The notes beneath the pieces were generated by a model that saw only the letters and a program-made list of their open reading frames with translations, was not told the origin of the DNA and made no database searches. From NCBI RefSeq assembly GCF_015751895.1, contig NZ_JADOTZ010000001.1:2480001-2544000 (forward strand): 64,000 nt of DNA, given 5' to 3'. The position numbers were made by a program, and so were the translations under genes. Each line of letters begins with the position of its first letter. The first letter of the stretch is position 1. Shown one piece after another: positions 25,879 through 34,879 of the stretch. Source of the DNA: Zhihengliuella flava. GTDB lineage: Bacteria; Actinomycetota; Actinomycetes; Actinomycetales; Micrococcaceae.

Positions 25879-27071
25879 TCGTCCTCCTCACTCAGCTGCG
25901 TCAGCGGCAAGCGCACGGTGACCCTAGTGCCCTTCCCGAGCTCTGAGGCAATGACCAAATGACCATCCAATTGCTCCACGCGCTCTCGCATGGCGTGTAG
26001 CCCGAACGAACCGGCTCCATGCGGATCGGCTCCTGCCGCGTCCACGTCGAACCCGCGTCCGTCATCGACGACGCTGAGGTAGAGATCGGTCCCTTGGGTG
26101 AGCTCGACGACGATGCGTTGTGCGGCCGCGTGGCGGACGGCATTGGAGAGTGCTCCTTGCGCGATGCGCAGGAGAGCTGTTTGAAAGGTCATGGGCAGTA
26201 CGACGTCGTCCTTCGCCCTCACCTCAATGTTCACGCGGGTGCGGTCCGCTTGCTCACGCCCTAGCCTGCGGAGCGCGGCGGCGAGCCCGTCTTCGAGCCG
26301 CTCTGGGGTGAGCTCCCGGATGATCTGTCGGGTTTCCGCCAAGCTGTCCGCAGCAGTGCCCCGGGCTAGGCCGAGGTACTCGGTCGCGGTGCCGGATGTG
26401 TGACGCTCCGCAGCGTGCAGAAGCATCTGAATCGAGGAGAGTCCCTGGGCGACCGTGTCATGGATCTCGCGCGCCAAACGCGCCCTTTCCGCGAGGGCGC
26501 CCTGTTGGCGTTCCGTTTCGGCAAGCTGCTGTTGGGTCTGGATGAGCTCAGCCAGTAGGCGCTCCCGCTCGTCAACCTCGCGGGTGAGCGTACGGTAGGC
26601 CAGCCCGATGAGTAGAGCGACGCCGGCAGCTACGAGGGGACCAATGACCCCGCCAACGCTGAACCCCACGTGCAGCCCGAGCGCCACGATCGTATACGTC
26701 GTCGTCAGCACGATCGCTACGCCGCCGCCCCAGCCGGGAACGACATGGAGATACAGGAAGAACAGCGGGAAGACGAGAAAAGCCCCCTCCGGGGTCAGCC
26801 ACGTTAGGAGAGCCCACAGCACCGTGAGTGCGGCAACCCATCCGATCGCAGGTGGGCGGCGGACGACCTGCGCGCCCCGCCGCCGGTGGCCAGCCCACAC
26901 ACCGAGGAGGTACACGGTGACGAATGTGACGCCGACGACGAGCGACCACACGGCTGCGGGCGACGCAACAGCAAACGACCGTGCTACGGCAAATCCCGCG
27001 AGCCCTAGGAGCAAGGCATGCAAGCCCACGCGGAGCCCCGTGAAAATCGGGGAGAGAGTTGTGTGCGGCAT
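25875..27071 (-). CDS. NarL-type sensor histidine kinase (HisKA_3)
   Basis: 398 residues. Five or six membrane helices in the first ~155 residues with very short loops (intramembrane-sensing style), a coiled coil (165-195), the HisKA_3 dimerisation/phospho-acceptor segment with His204 in LAREIHDTVAQGL, and a C-terminal HATPase_c (DDGRGFD and GSFGLHAMRERV). AAGGGG precedes the ATG. Such kinases with few extracytoplasmic residues often sense membrane stress or antimicrobial peptides through, or along with, a neighbouring ABC transporter; here one is encoded divergently 151 bases away. Confidence 0.94.
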   Translation of the reverse strand: MPHTTLSPIFTGLRVGLHALLLGLAGFAVARSFAVASPAAVWSLVVGVTFVTVYLLGVWAGHRRRGAQVVRRPPAIGWVAALTVLWALLTWLTPEGAFLVFPLFFLYLHVVPGWGGGVAIVLTTTYTIVALGLHVGFSVGGVIGPLVAAGVALLIGLAYRTLTREVDERERLLAELIQTQQQLAETERQQGALAERARLAREIHDTVAQGLSSIQMLLHAAERHTSGTATEYLGLARGTAADSLAETRQIIRELTPERLEDGLAAALRRLGREQADRTRVNIEVRAKDDVVLPMTFQTALLRIAQGALSNAVRHAAAQRIVVELTQGTDLYLSVVDDGRGFDVDAAGADPHGAGSFGLHAMRERVEQLDGHLVIASELGKGTRVTVRLPLTQLSEEDD

Positions 27072-27222
27072 GACCCCTTCAGCTTAGGCGAGGCCCGCAT
27101 CCGGGCCATCAACCAAAAGTTGGATCCCGAATCCCACGGTTTGGGCGATGTGCCGCCGGCCCGGCTGCAGCGAAAGTTGTGGGGAAGCTCCGGCATGGTG
27201 CTAGAGCGGAAAGGATGGCAAA

Positions 27223-28308
27223 ATGTTCGTCGCATGGAGAGAGCTGCGGTTTGCCCGTGGCCGGTTCGTGCTCATCGGGGCGGTCGTTGCTCTCCTGACC
27301 CTTCTCGTTGGATTCCTCGCGGGGCTCGCTGGCGGCCTCGCGGCACAAAACGTCTCGTCCGTACTTCAGCTGCCCGGGGACCGGTTGGTGCTGCAGCAAG
27401 GTGAGGACGGTGACGTTGCTTTTTCGACGTCGTCGCTTGATGCGGACACGATTCGGCAGTGGGATGAGGCGCAGGGGGTCCACACGGTCATCCCGGTCGG
27501 CGTCACTCAATCTCGAGTCACCGCCGGCGACGATGAGACAGCAGTCGCCCTGTACGGATTCGGGAGGACACAAGAGAACCCAGGGAAGAATTCCCTCCTC
27601 GAGATGTCGCCTGACGTCGACGGCCAGGTAGGGCTGTCCGCGGGCATCGCTGACGACCTAGGCGTCGGCGTCGGTGACCGCCTGTCGATCACGGGGCAGG
27701 AGTTCACCGTCGCCTCTATCGGTGCGGACCTGTGGTACAGCCACACCCCGGTCGCGGTATTAACGGCGAGAGACTGGAGCGAAGCTAGCCAGCGTGTCGG
27801 TGGCACCGGAGAGGCGACTCTTCTCTCTGTGACAGGGGAGACCGACTGGGCCGCCGTCGGCGCGGCCACCGGCACCGTTGCCGAGACCCCGCTCGCTAGT
27901 CTGAGCGGACTCGAATCGTTCCAGTCGGAGATCGGGTCCCTTGGCTTGATGGTGGTTATGCTGTTCGGCATTTCTGCGCTCGTCGTCGGAGCGTTCTTCA
28001 CGGTGTGGACCATGCAGCGTACGGCAGATATTGCCGTCTTGAAGGCGCTCGGTGCGACGACGGGTTCGCTGATCCGCGACAGCTTGGGCCAGGCCTGCAT
28101 AGTTTTGGGGGCGGGTATTGCGGTAGGCCTCGCCGCTGTCGTGGCCTTGGGAGCGCTGTCCGAACAAGCCTTACCGTTTGTGCTCAGTCCTGTGACCACC
28201 CTCGTCCCAGCAGTCGTGATGGCTGTGCTGGGCCTCGCCGGAGCCTCTTTTGCCTTGCGCTCCGTGACGCACTCTGACCCCCTTACCGCTCTGGGAAGTA
28301 ATCGATGA
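27223..28308 (+). CDS. FtsX-like ABC transporter permease
   Basis: 361 residues: TM1 about 17-40, a MacB-like extracytoplasmic domain (about 45-235, with TIRQWDEAQGVHTVIPVG and LGVGVGDRLSITG), then three helices in an FtsX domain (about 245-350, with IAVLKALGATTGSLI, the typical cytoplasmic coupling segment). GAAAGGA precedes the ATG. Forms a transporter with the ATPase whose start overlaps its stop by 4 bases. MacB/LolCDE-type mechanotransmission exporters act on peptides, lipoproteins or toxins; substrate unknown. Confidence 0.92.
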   Translation: MFVAWRELRFARGRFVLIGAVVALLTLLVGFLAGLAGGLAAQNVSSVLQLPGDRLVLQQGEDGDVAFSTSSLDADTIRQWDEAQGVHTVIPVGVTQSRVTAGDDETAVALYGFGRTQENPGKNSLLEMSPDVDGQVGLSAGIADDLGVGVGDRLSITGQEFTVASIGADLWYSHTPVAVLTARDWSEASQRVGGTGEATLLSVTGETDWAAVGAATGTVAETPLASLSGLESFQSEIGSLGLMVVMLFGISALVVGAFFTVWTMQRTADIAVLKALGATTGSLIRDSLGQACIVLGAGIAVGLAAVVALGALSEQALPFVLSPVTTLVPAVVMAVLGLAGASFALRSVTHSDPLTALGSNR

Positions 28309-29006
28309 TTGAACTACAGAATGTCACCCTCACGTTCCCCGACGGGGACCGGCGCAAGACCGCCGTCGACGACGTGACGCTCCGAGCTGAAGCCGGCCGA
28401 GTCACTGGCCTCACGGGGCCCAGCGGCTCAGGAAAATCGAGCATTCTCGCGGTCGCCGCAACGTTGATCCGGCCGGATGCTGGTCAGGTTCTCCTCGGTC
28501 AGGGGTCAGGCCAAGTCGACGCAGCGCAGCTCTCCGGTCGTGAGGCGGCTCGGCTTCGCCGCCAGCGCGTCGGCATTGTTTTCCAGCAGTCCAACCTCCT
28601 TCCCGCGCTCACCTCTCGCGAACAACTCCACGTGATGGGGCGGCTCGGCGGGTCATGGGGCCAACGTCAGCGCCGCGAGCTGGAGGCCCGGGCCGATGAG
28701 CTGCTCGACGCCGTCGGGCTGGCCGCGCACGTCCACCAACGCCCCCACCAGCTCTCCGGAGGGCAGCGCCAGCGAGTCGCCATTGCCCGGGCGCTGGTCC
28801 ACCAACCGGAGATACTCCTGATTGACGAGCCCACCAGCGCACTGGACCAAGAGCGTGGGGCCGAGATCATGGAGTTGATTGCCGGGCTGACCCGAGACCG
28901 GCTCACGGCGACGCTGTTGGTGACGCATGACTTGGTGCATCGTGAGGCGTTGGACGACCTGATCACCGTGGTCGATGGGCAGATCGCAGCACCGACCCGT
29001 GCATGA
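28305..29006 (+). CDS. ABC transporter ATP-binding protein (LolD/MacB-like)
   Basis: 233 residues: Walker A GPSGSGKSS (about 39-47), Q-loop VFQQSNLLPALT, signature LSGGQRQRVAIARAL (about 147-161), Walker B ILLIDEPTSAL and the H-loop THD. The start ATG overlaps the permease stop (ATGA). Drives the FtsX-like permease. The cassette (kinase/regulator divergent from permease/ATPase) is a common cell-envelope-stress or antimicrobial-peptide response arrangement. Confidence 0.95.
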   Translation: MIELQNVTLTFPDGDRRKTAVDDVTLRAEAGRVTGLTGPSGSGKSSILAVAATLIRPDAGQVLLGQGSGQVDAAQLSGREAARLRRQRVGIVFQQSNLLPALTSREQLHVMGRLGGSWGQRQRRELEARADELLDAVGLAAHVHQRPHQLSGGQRQRVAIARALVHQPEILLIDEPTSALDQERGAEIMELIAGLTRDRLTATLLVTHDLVHREALDDLITVVDGQIAAPTRA

Positions 29007-29105
29007 GGATCGACCTAGCTCGTCGCACTGGCCTGAAGACGCCGGACGCGAAGCGATAGCCTGTGCACGAGGCAATGGAATCGCCCCGCATGAAGAAGGA
29101 ATCGC

Positions 29106-29363
29106 ATGGTGCACAAGAAGCCGGACGAAGTCATCGATGGCTACCTGATCAAGTATCACGCCGACGGAAAGTCGCGCTGGTCGAAGGGCAAGGTGGAGAA
29201 CGAGCAACCCGTCGGCTATTGGGAGTGGTACCGCAAGGACGGCACGCTCAAGCGTTCCGGGCACTTTGAAGCCGGTGAGCCGGTCGGTGAGTGGATCACC
29301 TATGACCCTCAGGGCGCCCCCTACAAGGTGACCGATCGTGGGGCCGGTTCCTCCGGGAGCTAG
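29106..29363 (+). CDS. Small MORN/YwqK-like repeat protein
   Basis: 85 residues made of about two and a half repeats of the form GxWxxYxxDGxxxxxGxFxxGxPVGxW: GYLIKYHADGKSRWSKG, GYWEWYRKDGTLKRSGHF and GEWITYDPQG. These beta-hairpin repeats occur in MORN proteins and in YwqK-type antitoxins. No toxin gene is adjacent. AAGGAA site before the ATG. Its TAG stop forms the first three bases of the -10 element of the next gene. Function unknown. Confidence 0.75.
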   Translation: MVHKKPDEVIDGYLIKYHADGKSRWSKGKVENEQPVGYWEWYRKDGTLKRSGHFEAGEPVGEWITYDPQGAPYKVTDRGAGSSGS

Positions 29364-29366
29364 GCT
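29361..29366 (+). promoter_or_regulatory. Leaderless -10 element (TAGGCT) sharing a stop codon
   Basis: TAGGCT ends 6 bases before ATG 29373. Its TAG is also the stop codon of the MORN-like gene. Confidence 0.5.
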
Positions 29367-29372
29367 GGCCAC

Positions 29373-29972
29373 ATGGCAGAACCAACCCGGTGGGCAACCG
29401 AAACCACAGACGGCCACTCGCAGTGGTACATCGAACGCTTCCGGTCGATGGCGGCCGACGGCGCCGATCTGGTGGGCGAGGCCCGGCTCATCGATGCGAT
29501 GGTTCCGCGCGCCGCACGGATCCTTGACGCCGGGTGCGGCCCCGGCCGGCACGCCGGATACTTGCACGCATGTGGACACGACGTCGTCGGAATCGACGCC
29601 GACCCGGAGTTGATTGCGGCGGCCCGCGAGGACCATGCGGGCCCAGAGTACGCCGTCCTTGACCTGGTCGAGCTGGAGCTTGCCGCGCTCGGCCGGGAGG
29701 AGCCGTTTGACGCCGTGCTGATGGCTGGCAATGTGATGGTCTTTTTGGCGCCCGGGACTGAAGTCGAAGTCCTGCGCCGGGTGGCCGCGTGCCTGAGCGC
29801 GGCAGGGTTCGTGGCCGTCGGATTCCACACGGATCGGCACCTCGCGCTCGCCGACTTTGACGCCTACGCGGAAGAAGCCGGGCTGCGCCTGGAACACCGG
29901 TTCTCCACGTGGGAGCTAGGGCCTTGGTACGACGACGCCGACTTCGCGGTGTCGATCCTCCGCCACGCGTGA
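29373..29972 (+). CDS. SAM-dependent methyltransferase (class I)
   Basis: 199 residues. Motif I ILDAGCGPGRHAGYL (about 50-64), the acidic end of beta-2 (VVGIDADPE), a motif IV-like DAVLMAGNVMVFL (about 112-124), and a post-motif VGFHTDR. Rossmann-type methyltransferase with unknown acceptor. The start is set by a TAGGCT -10 element 6 bases upstream. The gene has a compact AdoMet core with no extra domain. Confidence 0.88.
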   Translation: MAEPTRWATETTDGHSQWYIERFRSMAADGADLVGEARLIDAMVPRAARILDAGCGPGRHAGYLHACGHDVVGIDADPELIAAAREDHAGPEYAVLDLVELELAALGREEPFDAVLMAGNVMVFLAPGTEVEVLRRVAACLSAAGFVAVGFHTDRHLALADFDAYAEEAGLRLEHRFSTWELGPWYDDADFAVSILRHA

Positions 29973-30008
29973 GGAGATCGCGATGGCGCAGGCCGAGCCT
30001 CCGCGCCG

Positions 30009-30449
30009 TTAGTCGAAACGGGGATTTTGCCGGCTGCGCTTGATGTCCGCGCGGCGGCGCTTGGCCTCCAGCCGGCACAGCCGGGAGCCGCGCGTGGGTC
30101 GGGTCGGCCGGCGGGGGAGTTCAGGCACGACGGCGTCGCGGAGCACCTCGGCGAGTCGTTGCCGCGCAGCGGCCCGGTTGCGCCATTGCGATCGGTGCTC
30201 GGACGCCTCGATCGTCAGGACGGTTCCCGCCAGGCGGCCCGCGAGCCGCTCCAGCACGCGCTCGCGTTGGGTGGCGTCAAGCGCCGTCGTCGTGCCGAGG
30301 TCCAGGCTCAACTGGACTCGTGAATCCGTGGTGTTGACGCCCTGCCCGCCGGGTCCCGAGGACCGGGTGAACTGCTCGGCGAGCTCCGCCGCGGGCACGC
30401 GGAGGCCGTGCGGCGCGCCTCGGCCCGGGGGTACGCGCAGATCATCCAT
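30009..30449 (-). CDS. arfB: Alternative ribosome-rescue factor ArfB (peptidyl-tRNA hydrolase)
   Basis: 146 residues from ATG 30449, matching ArfB length (about 140). The catalytic GGQ is at residues 34-36 within RSSGPGGQGVNTTDS, and the C terminus is a basic tail (AKRRRADIKRSRQNP) that threads into the empty mRNA channel of stalled ribosomes. It hydrolyses peptidyl-tRNA on non-stop complexes. Longer upstream frame up to 30581 lacks homology. Convergent with the methyltransferase gene. Confidence 0.93.
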   Translation of the reverse strand: MDDLRVPPGRGAPHGLRVPAAELAEQFTRSSGPGGQGVNTTDSRVQLSLDLGTTTALDATQRERVLERLAGRLAGTVLTIEASEHRSQWRNRAAARQRLAEVLRDAVVPELPRRPTRPTRGSRLCRLEAKRRRADIKRSRQNPRFD

Positions 30450-30559
30450 AGTTCCAGTGTGCGCCACGGGGACTGCGTACGACGCATTGTTGAGGCCCAC
30501 CCGGCGCCGATCGGCACCGGGCGCTAGAGTATTCCGGGGATCGAGCGGGAAGGGACCTG

Positions 30560-31312
30560 ATGGAACTCGGCGTTGCCGCATGGGCCTTTCTCGGTGCCGG
30601 TGCCCTGTTGGTGGGATTGGCCAAGACGGCCCTGCCAGGGGCCGGAACCTTGTGCGTGGCGATCTTCGCCGCCGTCCTGCCAGCGCGGGAATCCACCGGT
30701 GCGCTGTTGGTGCTCCTGCTCGTCGGCGATCTGTTCGCCGTGTGGATGTACCGTCACGACGTGGACTGGCGCACGTTGCGCCGGTTGGTCCCCGGCGTGC
30801 TGATCGGGATGGCGTTCGGCGCGCTGTTCCTCTACGCCTCCACAGACGAAGCGGTCCGGCGGGTGATCGGCCTGATCCTGCTGGGCTTGCTGGCGCTCTC
30901 CATCTGGCGGCGTCGGGCCCCGCGCCGCACGCCTGCCGCGGACGGAGCGGCCGCCGAGCCCAGCGGCCTCACGCGGTACGGCTACGGAACGTTGGGCGGA
31001 TTCACCACCATGGTGGCCAATGCGGGAGGGCCCGTGATGAGCCTGTACCTACTCTCGATGCGCCTGAACGTCACCACCTTCTTGGGGACGGCCGCCTACT
31101 TTTTCTTTGCGCTGAACCTGGCCAAGCTCCCGTTCCAGATCGGCTTTGGCCTGTTGGACGCGCACTTGGCCGCCACCTCGGCGGCGCTCATCCCGCTCGT
31201 GATTGTCGGTGCCTTCGCCGGGCGCCTCATCGCGCAGCGCATCCCGCAGAAGGCCTTCGAGGTGGTGGTCCTGGTGCTGACAGGGGTCGGCGCCATCAAC
31301 CTCCTGATCTAG
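30560..31312 (+). CDS. TSUP-family (TauE/SafE) membrane transporter
   Basis: 250 residues with about eight helices. The duplicated TSUP pattern is visible: LVGLAKTALPGAGTLCVAIFA near the start and YGTLGGFTTMVANAGGPVMSLYLL in the second half (about 140-165). Family members move sulfite, sulfonates, sulfoacetate or similar anions, usually outward. GGAAGGGA precedes the ATG. A sulfate-ester operon lies about 1.2 kb downstream on the other strand, which makes a sulfur anion plausible, but no operon links them. Confidence 0.9.
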   Translation: MELGVAAWAFLGAGALLVGLAKTALPGAGTLCVAIFAAVLPARESTGALLVLLLVGDLFAVWMYRHDVDWRTLRRLVPGVLIGMAFGALFLYASTDEAVRRVIGLILLGLLALSIWRRRAPRRTPAADGAAAEPSGLTRYGYGTLGGFTTMVANAGGPVMSLYLLSMRLNVTTFLGTAAYFFFALNLAKLPFQIGFGLLDAHLAATSAALIPLVIVGAFAGRLIAQRIPQKAFEVVVLVLTGVGAINLLI

Positions 31313-31352
31313 TCGGTACCGGCGGACCCTAGCGCGCCGGACCAACACTGCG

Positions 31353-31358
31353 TACTCT
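31353..31358 (+). promoter_or_regulatory. Leaderless -10 element (TACTCT)
   Basis: TACTCT ends 7 bases before ATG 31366; a short AAGG also lies in the spacer. Confidence 0.4.
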
Positions 31359-31365
31359 CCAAGGC

Positions 31366-32415
31366 ATGGAGACTCCGCACGGGGCCGCTCGCCCGGCTGA
31401 TGCCAGTGAGGCGGCCGTCATCGATTGGCTGCTGGATTCGGACCCGTCACTGCGCTGGCAGGTAGAACGTGATCTGACGGAAAAGCCCGAGGAGGTCTGG
31501 CGGCAGACGCGTGCCCGCACGGCGACGGAGGGATTCGGCCGGCGCCTGTTGGAGCAACAAGACGCGGACGGCCAGTGGTCTGGTGGCGCCTACTTTCCTG
31601 CGCAGGGCACCGCCGGCTACCCCAGTGCGGACGATGCTCCGCGTGATCGGGAGGGCCAGCCGTGGACCGCGACCACGTGGTCCCTCAACGCCCTGCGATC
31701 GTGGGGTGTGCCGCCTGCTGCACTGGGCCACACGGCGGAGCGGCTCGAAGCCAACGCCCGCTGGGAGTATGAGGACCTGCCCTACTGGGCTGGGGAAGTG
31801 GACGTGTGCATTAATGCCTTCACTCTTCTCAACGGTCTCTGGCTCGGCCGGACGAAGCAGGCCAACGCCGACTGGTTCGTGGATCACCAGATGGCCGAGG
31901 GCGGCTGGAACTGCGAATGGGTCGAAGGTTCGAGCCGGGCGTCGGTTCATTCCACCCTCAACGCGCTCGAGGCCCTGCTCGAGTTCGAGCGCGTCACCGG
32001 CGGCAGCCCCGACGTCCGCGCCGCCCGCCACGCCGGCGAGGAGTACTTGCTGCGGCGTCACTTGCTGCGCCGGCTCAGGACGGGCGAGCCGCTGACCGCG
32101 ACCACGACGACCTTTTGCCACCCTCACCGTCACGCCTACTCAGCCCTGCGCGCCCTGGACTACTTCCGGGAGGCCACGGTCTACGACGGCGGCGCCGAGG
32201 ATCCTCGCCTTGCCGAAGCGATCGACGTCGTCCGCCAAGCCCGGCAACCCGACGGAACCTGGCTCCAGGGCCGCCGGCTCGGCGGCAAAGTGTGGTTCGA
32301 GGAGGACGCTCCCGTCGGCGAGCCCTCGCGTGGCGTGACCCTGAGGGCGCTGCGCGTGCTCCGCTGGTGGGAGGGGGAAACCCGCGCCGGGCAGGCGCGC
32401 GCCGACGCGTTCTAG
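31366..32415 (+). CDS. Alpha-toroid protein (squalene-cyclase/prenyltransferase-like repeats)
   Basis: 349 residues, soluble. Repeats resemble the QW motif of terpene-cyclase (alpha6-alpha6) barrels: DADGQWSGGAYF (about 65-76), MAEGGWNCEW (about 175-184) and PDGTWLQG (about 297-304), each after a helix ending in L..Q. There is no DxDD motif of class II cyclases, so cyclase activity is not supported. Comparable stand-alone toroid proteins are widespread in actinobacteria with unknown role. Its 3' end meets a bidirectional hairpin shared with the arylsulfatase gene. Confidence 0.75.
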   Translation: METPHGAARPADASEAAVIDWLLDSDPSLRWQVERDLTEKPEEVWRQTRARTATEGFGRRLLEQQDADGQWSGGAYFPAQGTAGYPSADDAPRDREGQPWTATTWSLNALRSWGVPPAALGHTAERLEANARWEYEDLPYWAGEVDVCINAFTLLNGLWLGRTKQANADWFVDHQMAEGGWNCEWVEGSSRASVHSTLNALEALLEFERVTGGSPDVRAARHAGEEYLLRRHLLRRLRTGEPLTATTTTFCHPHRHAYSALRALDYFREATVYDGGAEDPRLAEAIDVVRQARQPDGTWLQGRRLGGKVWFEEDAPVGEPSRGVTLRALRVLRWWEGETRAGQARADAF

Positions 32416-32426
32416 ACACGGACGAA

Positions 32427-32454
32427 GGGTGCCCGGTCACTGCACCGGGCACCC
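32427..32454. terminator. Bidirectional hairpin between toroid and arylsulfatase genes
   Basis: GGGTGCCCGGT (32427-32437) pairs exactly with ACCGGGCACCC (32444-32454); 6-base loop. With one mismatch the stem extends by another 3 bp outward. Lies between two convergent stops. Confidence 0.75.
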
Positions 32455-32476
32455 CTCGTGTTCGCGTGCGCCAGGG

Positions 32477-34825
32477 TTACTGGCGCCGGAAGCGTGCCTT
32501 CAGCACCAGGTTCGGATCGGGGACCGCATCCTCGCCGGTGTTGAGGACCACCTGCTCGATGCTCCCGTTGAACTCGCCCCGGTGGACGCCGTAGTCATCA
32601 ACCACTGGGTCCAGACTGTCCAGCCCCACATCGAGGCCTTCATCGAAGGAGAAGAGCGCCGGAATGGTGCGCTCGACGCGCCCGGAACCGATGGCCTCGT
32701 CGTCACAGAACAACGTGACTGTCCCGCCCTTGCCTGCGCCTCCGCCGTCGTACGCAAACTCCATGCGCACTGTGTGTGCTCCGGGGCTGAGCTCCTGCTC
32801 AGCGCGCACGCGGTAGATGTTGAGGCCCACAAAGTTATGCGCGTAGGTCAGCAACCCGTCGGCGAAGTAGAGGGCCCATCCGCCGAATCCGCCGCCTTGG
32901 GCAATGAGGGCCCCGCGCGCCGGGCCGTCGGACGGCGTTTCGATGGTGGCGGTGACAGAGAAGGAACGGTTCTTGACGTTGAGCACGGTGTTTTCATTCA
33001 ACCGCGTCATCCCCGGGCGCAGAGTCTGCGTCGTGCGGTCGCCCATCAGGTCGGGACGCCCGGCAATGGCCGGGTCGAAGCGTTCGCGCTCGCGATCATC
33101 GATCGGCAGGACGTTGTACTTGGCGGCCTCGATGAGGAATCGGTCCTGCAACTCCCGCAGCTTGTCCGGCATCTGCGCGGCCAGATCGTTGGACTGCGTC
33201 CAGTCGTCCGGCCCGTACAGCTCCCACACGTCGTCCGTCAGGGCCGGCACGAAGTCGTCCGGGTCCGGCCAGGGGAGGAGGTGTTGCGTCACGGCGGTCC
33301 ACCCCTCGTGGTACACCCCTCGGTTGCCGGCCATCTCGAAGTACTGCGTGACGTGACGCTCGGCTGCGTCCCCATCCTGCATCGCGTACTTGAAGCTCGT
33401 GCCCTCCATGGGCCGCTGCCGCACGCCGTTGACGCTGAGCGGTTCCGGGATGCCCGCGTATTCGAGGATGGTCGGCGCGACGTCGATCAGGTGGGCGAAC
33501 TGGTGGCGGTTCTCATGCGCCGGCACTTCGCCGGGGTACCTCACGATCATGCCGGTCCGGGTGCCGCCCCAGTGGGAGGCCACGATCTTGGACCACTGGT
33601 ACGGGGTGTTCATGGCCTGGGCCCAGCCCGACGGCACGTGGTTGAAGGACTTGGGGCCGCCGACCTCGTCGAGGCGCGGCAGGATATCCTCCGTGGTCAT
33701 GAGCACGTTGTTCTGATAGGCCATCTCGTTGATGGTGCCGTACGCGCCGGATTCCGCTGAGGCGCCGTTGTCACCCATGATGTAGACGACCATGGTGTTC
33801 TTTAGCTGACCCCGCGCCTCGAGGGTGTCCAGCAGGCGGCCCACCTGATCGTCCATGTGCTTGGCCATCGCGGCGTAGGCCTCGAAGAGGCGGGCACCGA
33901 CTTCTTGGTCCGTCGTGGAGAGGTCTTTCCAAGCTGGAATCTTGTCATTCGGCGCGGTCAGCTCGGCATCGGCGGGGATCACGCCGAGTTCCTTCTGGCG
34001 GGCGAAGGTCTGCGCGCGCTGCTCGTCGTACCCGTAGTCGAACTTGCCCCGCATCTCATCGAGATAGCTCTGCGGTGCGTGGTGCGGGGCGTGGGTGGCA
34101 CCGAAGGAGAGGTAGGTGAACCATGGCTTGTCCGGCGTCAGCGCCTGCAGGTTGTCGATCCACTTGATGGTCTGATCGACCAGGTCCTCGGACAGGTGGT
34201 AGCCCTCTTCGTAGCTGCTGGGAGGCTCGATGGGATTGGTCCCGTCGATCAGCGCGGGCGAGTACTGGTGCGTGTCGCCGCCGATGAAGCCGTAGAACTT
34301 TTCAAACCCTTCGCCTGTGGGCCAGCGATCGAAGGGCCCCGAGGGGCTGGTTTCCCACGGCGGGGTCTGATGATGCTTGCCAAACATGGCGGTCGAGTAG
34401 CCGTTCATGCGCAGGACCTGGGCCAGCGGAGCGCAGTCATCCGGGCGGACGCCCGTGTAGCCGGGGAAGGAGGTGGCCACCTCCGCCAAGGCGCCCATCT
34501 CGGCGGAGTGGTGATTGCGGCCCGTCATCAGGGCCTGCCGAGAGGGCGAGCAGAGCGCCGTCGTATGGAATCGGGTCATCCGGACGCCCTCCGCGGCCAT
34601 ACGCTCAGCCGTTGGCATCTGGCACGGCCCGCCGAAGGCGCTACTGGCCCCAAAGCCCATGTCATCCACCAGGATCAGGAGGACATTCGGGGCGCCTTCC
34701 GGCGGTCGCAGGGCCGCAGCTGGGCGCGGGGCGGTTGCCTGCCGGGCGTCGACCGGGGTGTCGGCCTGAAGGCGATTTTTTTGGATCGGCAGGTGGAGCC
34801 GACCCATGGTCTCGGTGGTGGACAT
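32477..34825 (-). CDS. Arylsulfatase (type I, formylglycine-dependent)
   Basis: 782 residues, no signal peptide, so probably cytosolic. The N-terminal metal site VDDMGFG (about 53-59) and the formylglycine sequon CSPSR with Cys92 (in TTALCSPSRQALMTG) are intact, as is GDNGASAE, holding further metal ligands; the C-terminal ~200 residues are a beta-rich extension as in actinobacterial AtsA/AtsD enzymes of about 780 residues. Activity needs a formylglycine-generating enzyme, not encoded here. Third gene of sulP-GAP-sulfatase. ATG at 34825 has GAAAGAGGT. Releases sulfate from organic sulfate esters; substrate unknown. Confidence 0.93.
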   Translation of the reverse strand: MSTTETMGRLHLPIQKNRLQADTPVDARQATAPRPAAALRPPEGAPNVLLILVDDMGFGASSAFGGPCQMPTAERMAAEGVRMTRFHTTALCSPSRQALMTGRNHHSAEMGALAEVATSFPGYTGVRPDDCAPLAQVLRMNGYSTAMFGKHHQTPPWETSPSGPFDRWPTGEGFEKFYGFIGGDTHQYSPALIDGTNPIEPPSSYEEGYHLSEDLVDQTIKWIDNLQALTPDKPWFTYLSFGATHAPHHAPQSYLDEMRGKFDYGYDEQRAQTFARQKELGVIPADAELTAPNDKIPAWKDLSTTDQEVGARLFEAYAAMAKHMDDQVGRLLDTLEARGQLKNTMVVYIMGDNGASAESGAYGTINEMAYQNNVLMTTEDILPRLDEVGGPKSFNHVPSGWAQAMNTPYQWSKIVASHWGGTRTGMIVRYPGEVPAHENRHQFAHLIDVAPTILEYAGIPEPLSVNGVRQRPMEGTSFKYAMQDGDAAERHVTQYFEMAGNRGVYHEGWTAVTQHLLPWPDPDDFVPALTDDVWELYGPDDWTQSNDLAAQMPDKLRELQDRFLIEAAKYNVLPIDDRERERFDPAIAGRPDLMGDRTTQTLRPGMTRLNENTVLNVKNRSFSVTATIETPSDGPARGALIAQGGGFGGWALYFADGLLTYAHNFVGLNIYRVRAEQELSPGAHTVRMEFAYDGGGAGKGGTVTLFCDDEAIGSGRVERTIPALFSFDEGLDVGLDSLDPVVDDYGVHRGEFNGSIEQVVLNTGEDAVPDPNLVLKARFRRQ

Positions 34826-34879
34826 GGTGTACCTCTTTCCGGGTGTCGACACTGTGATCATTTCACTAGGTGGGTTGAG

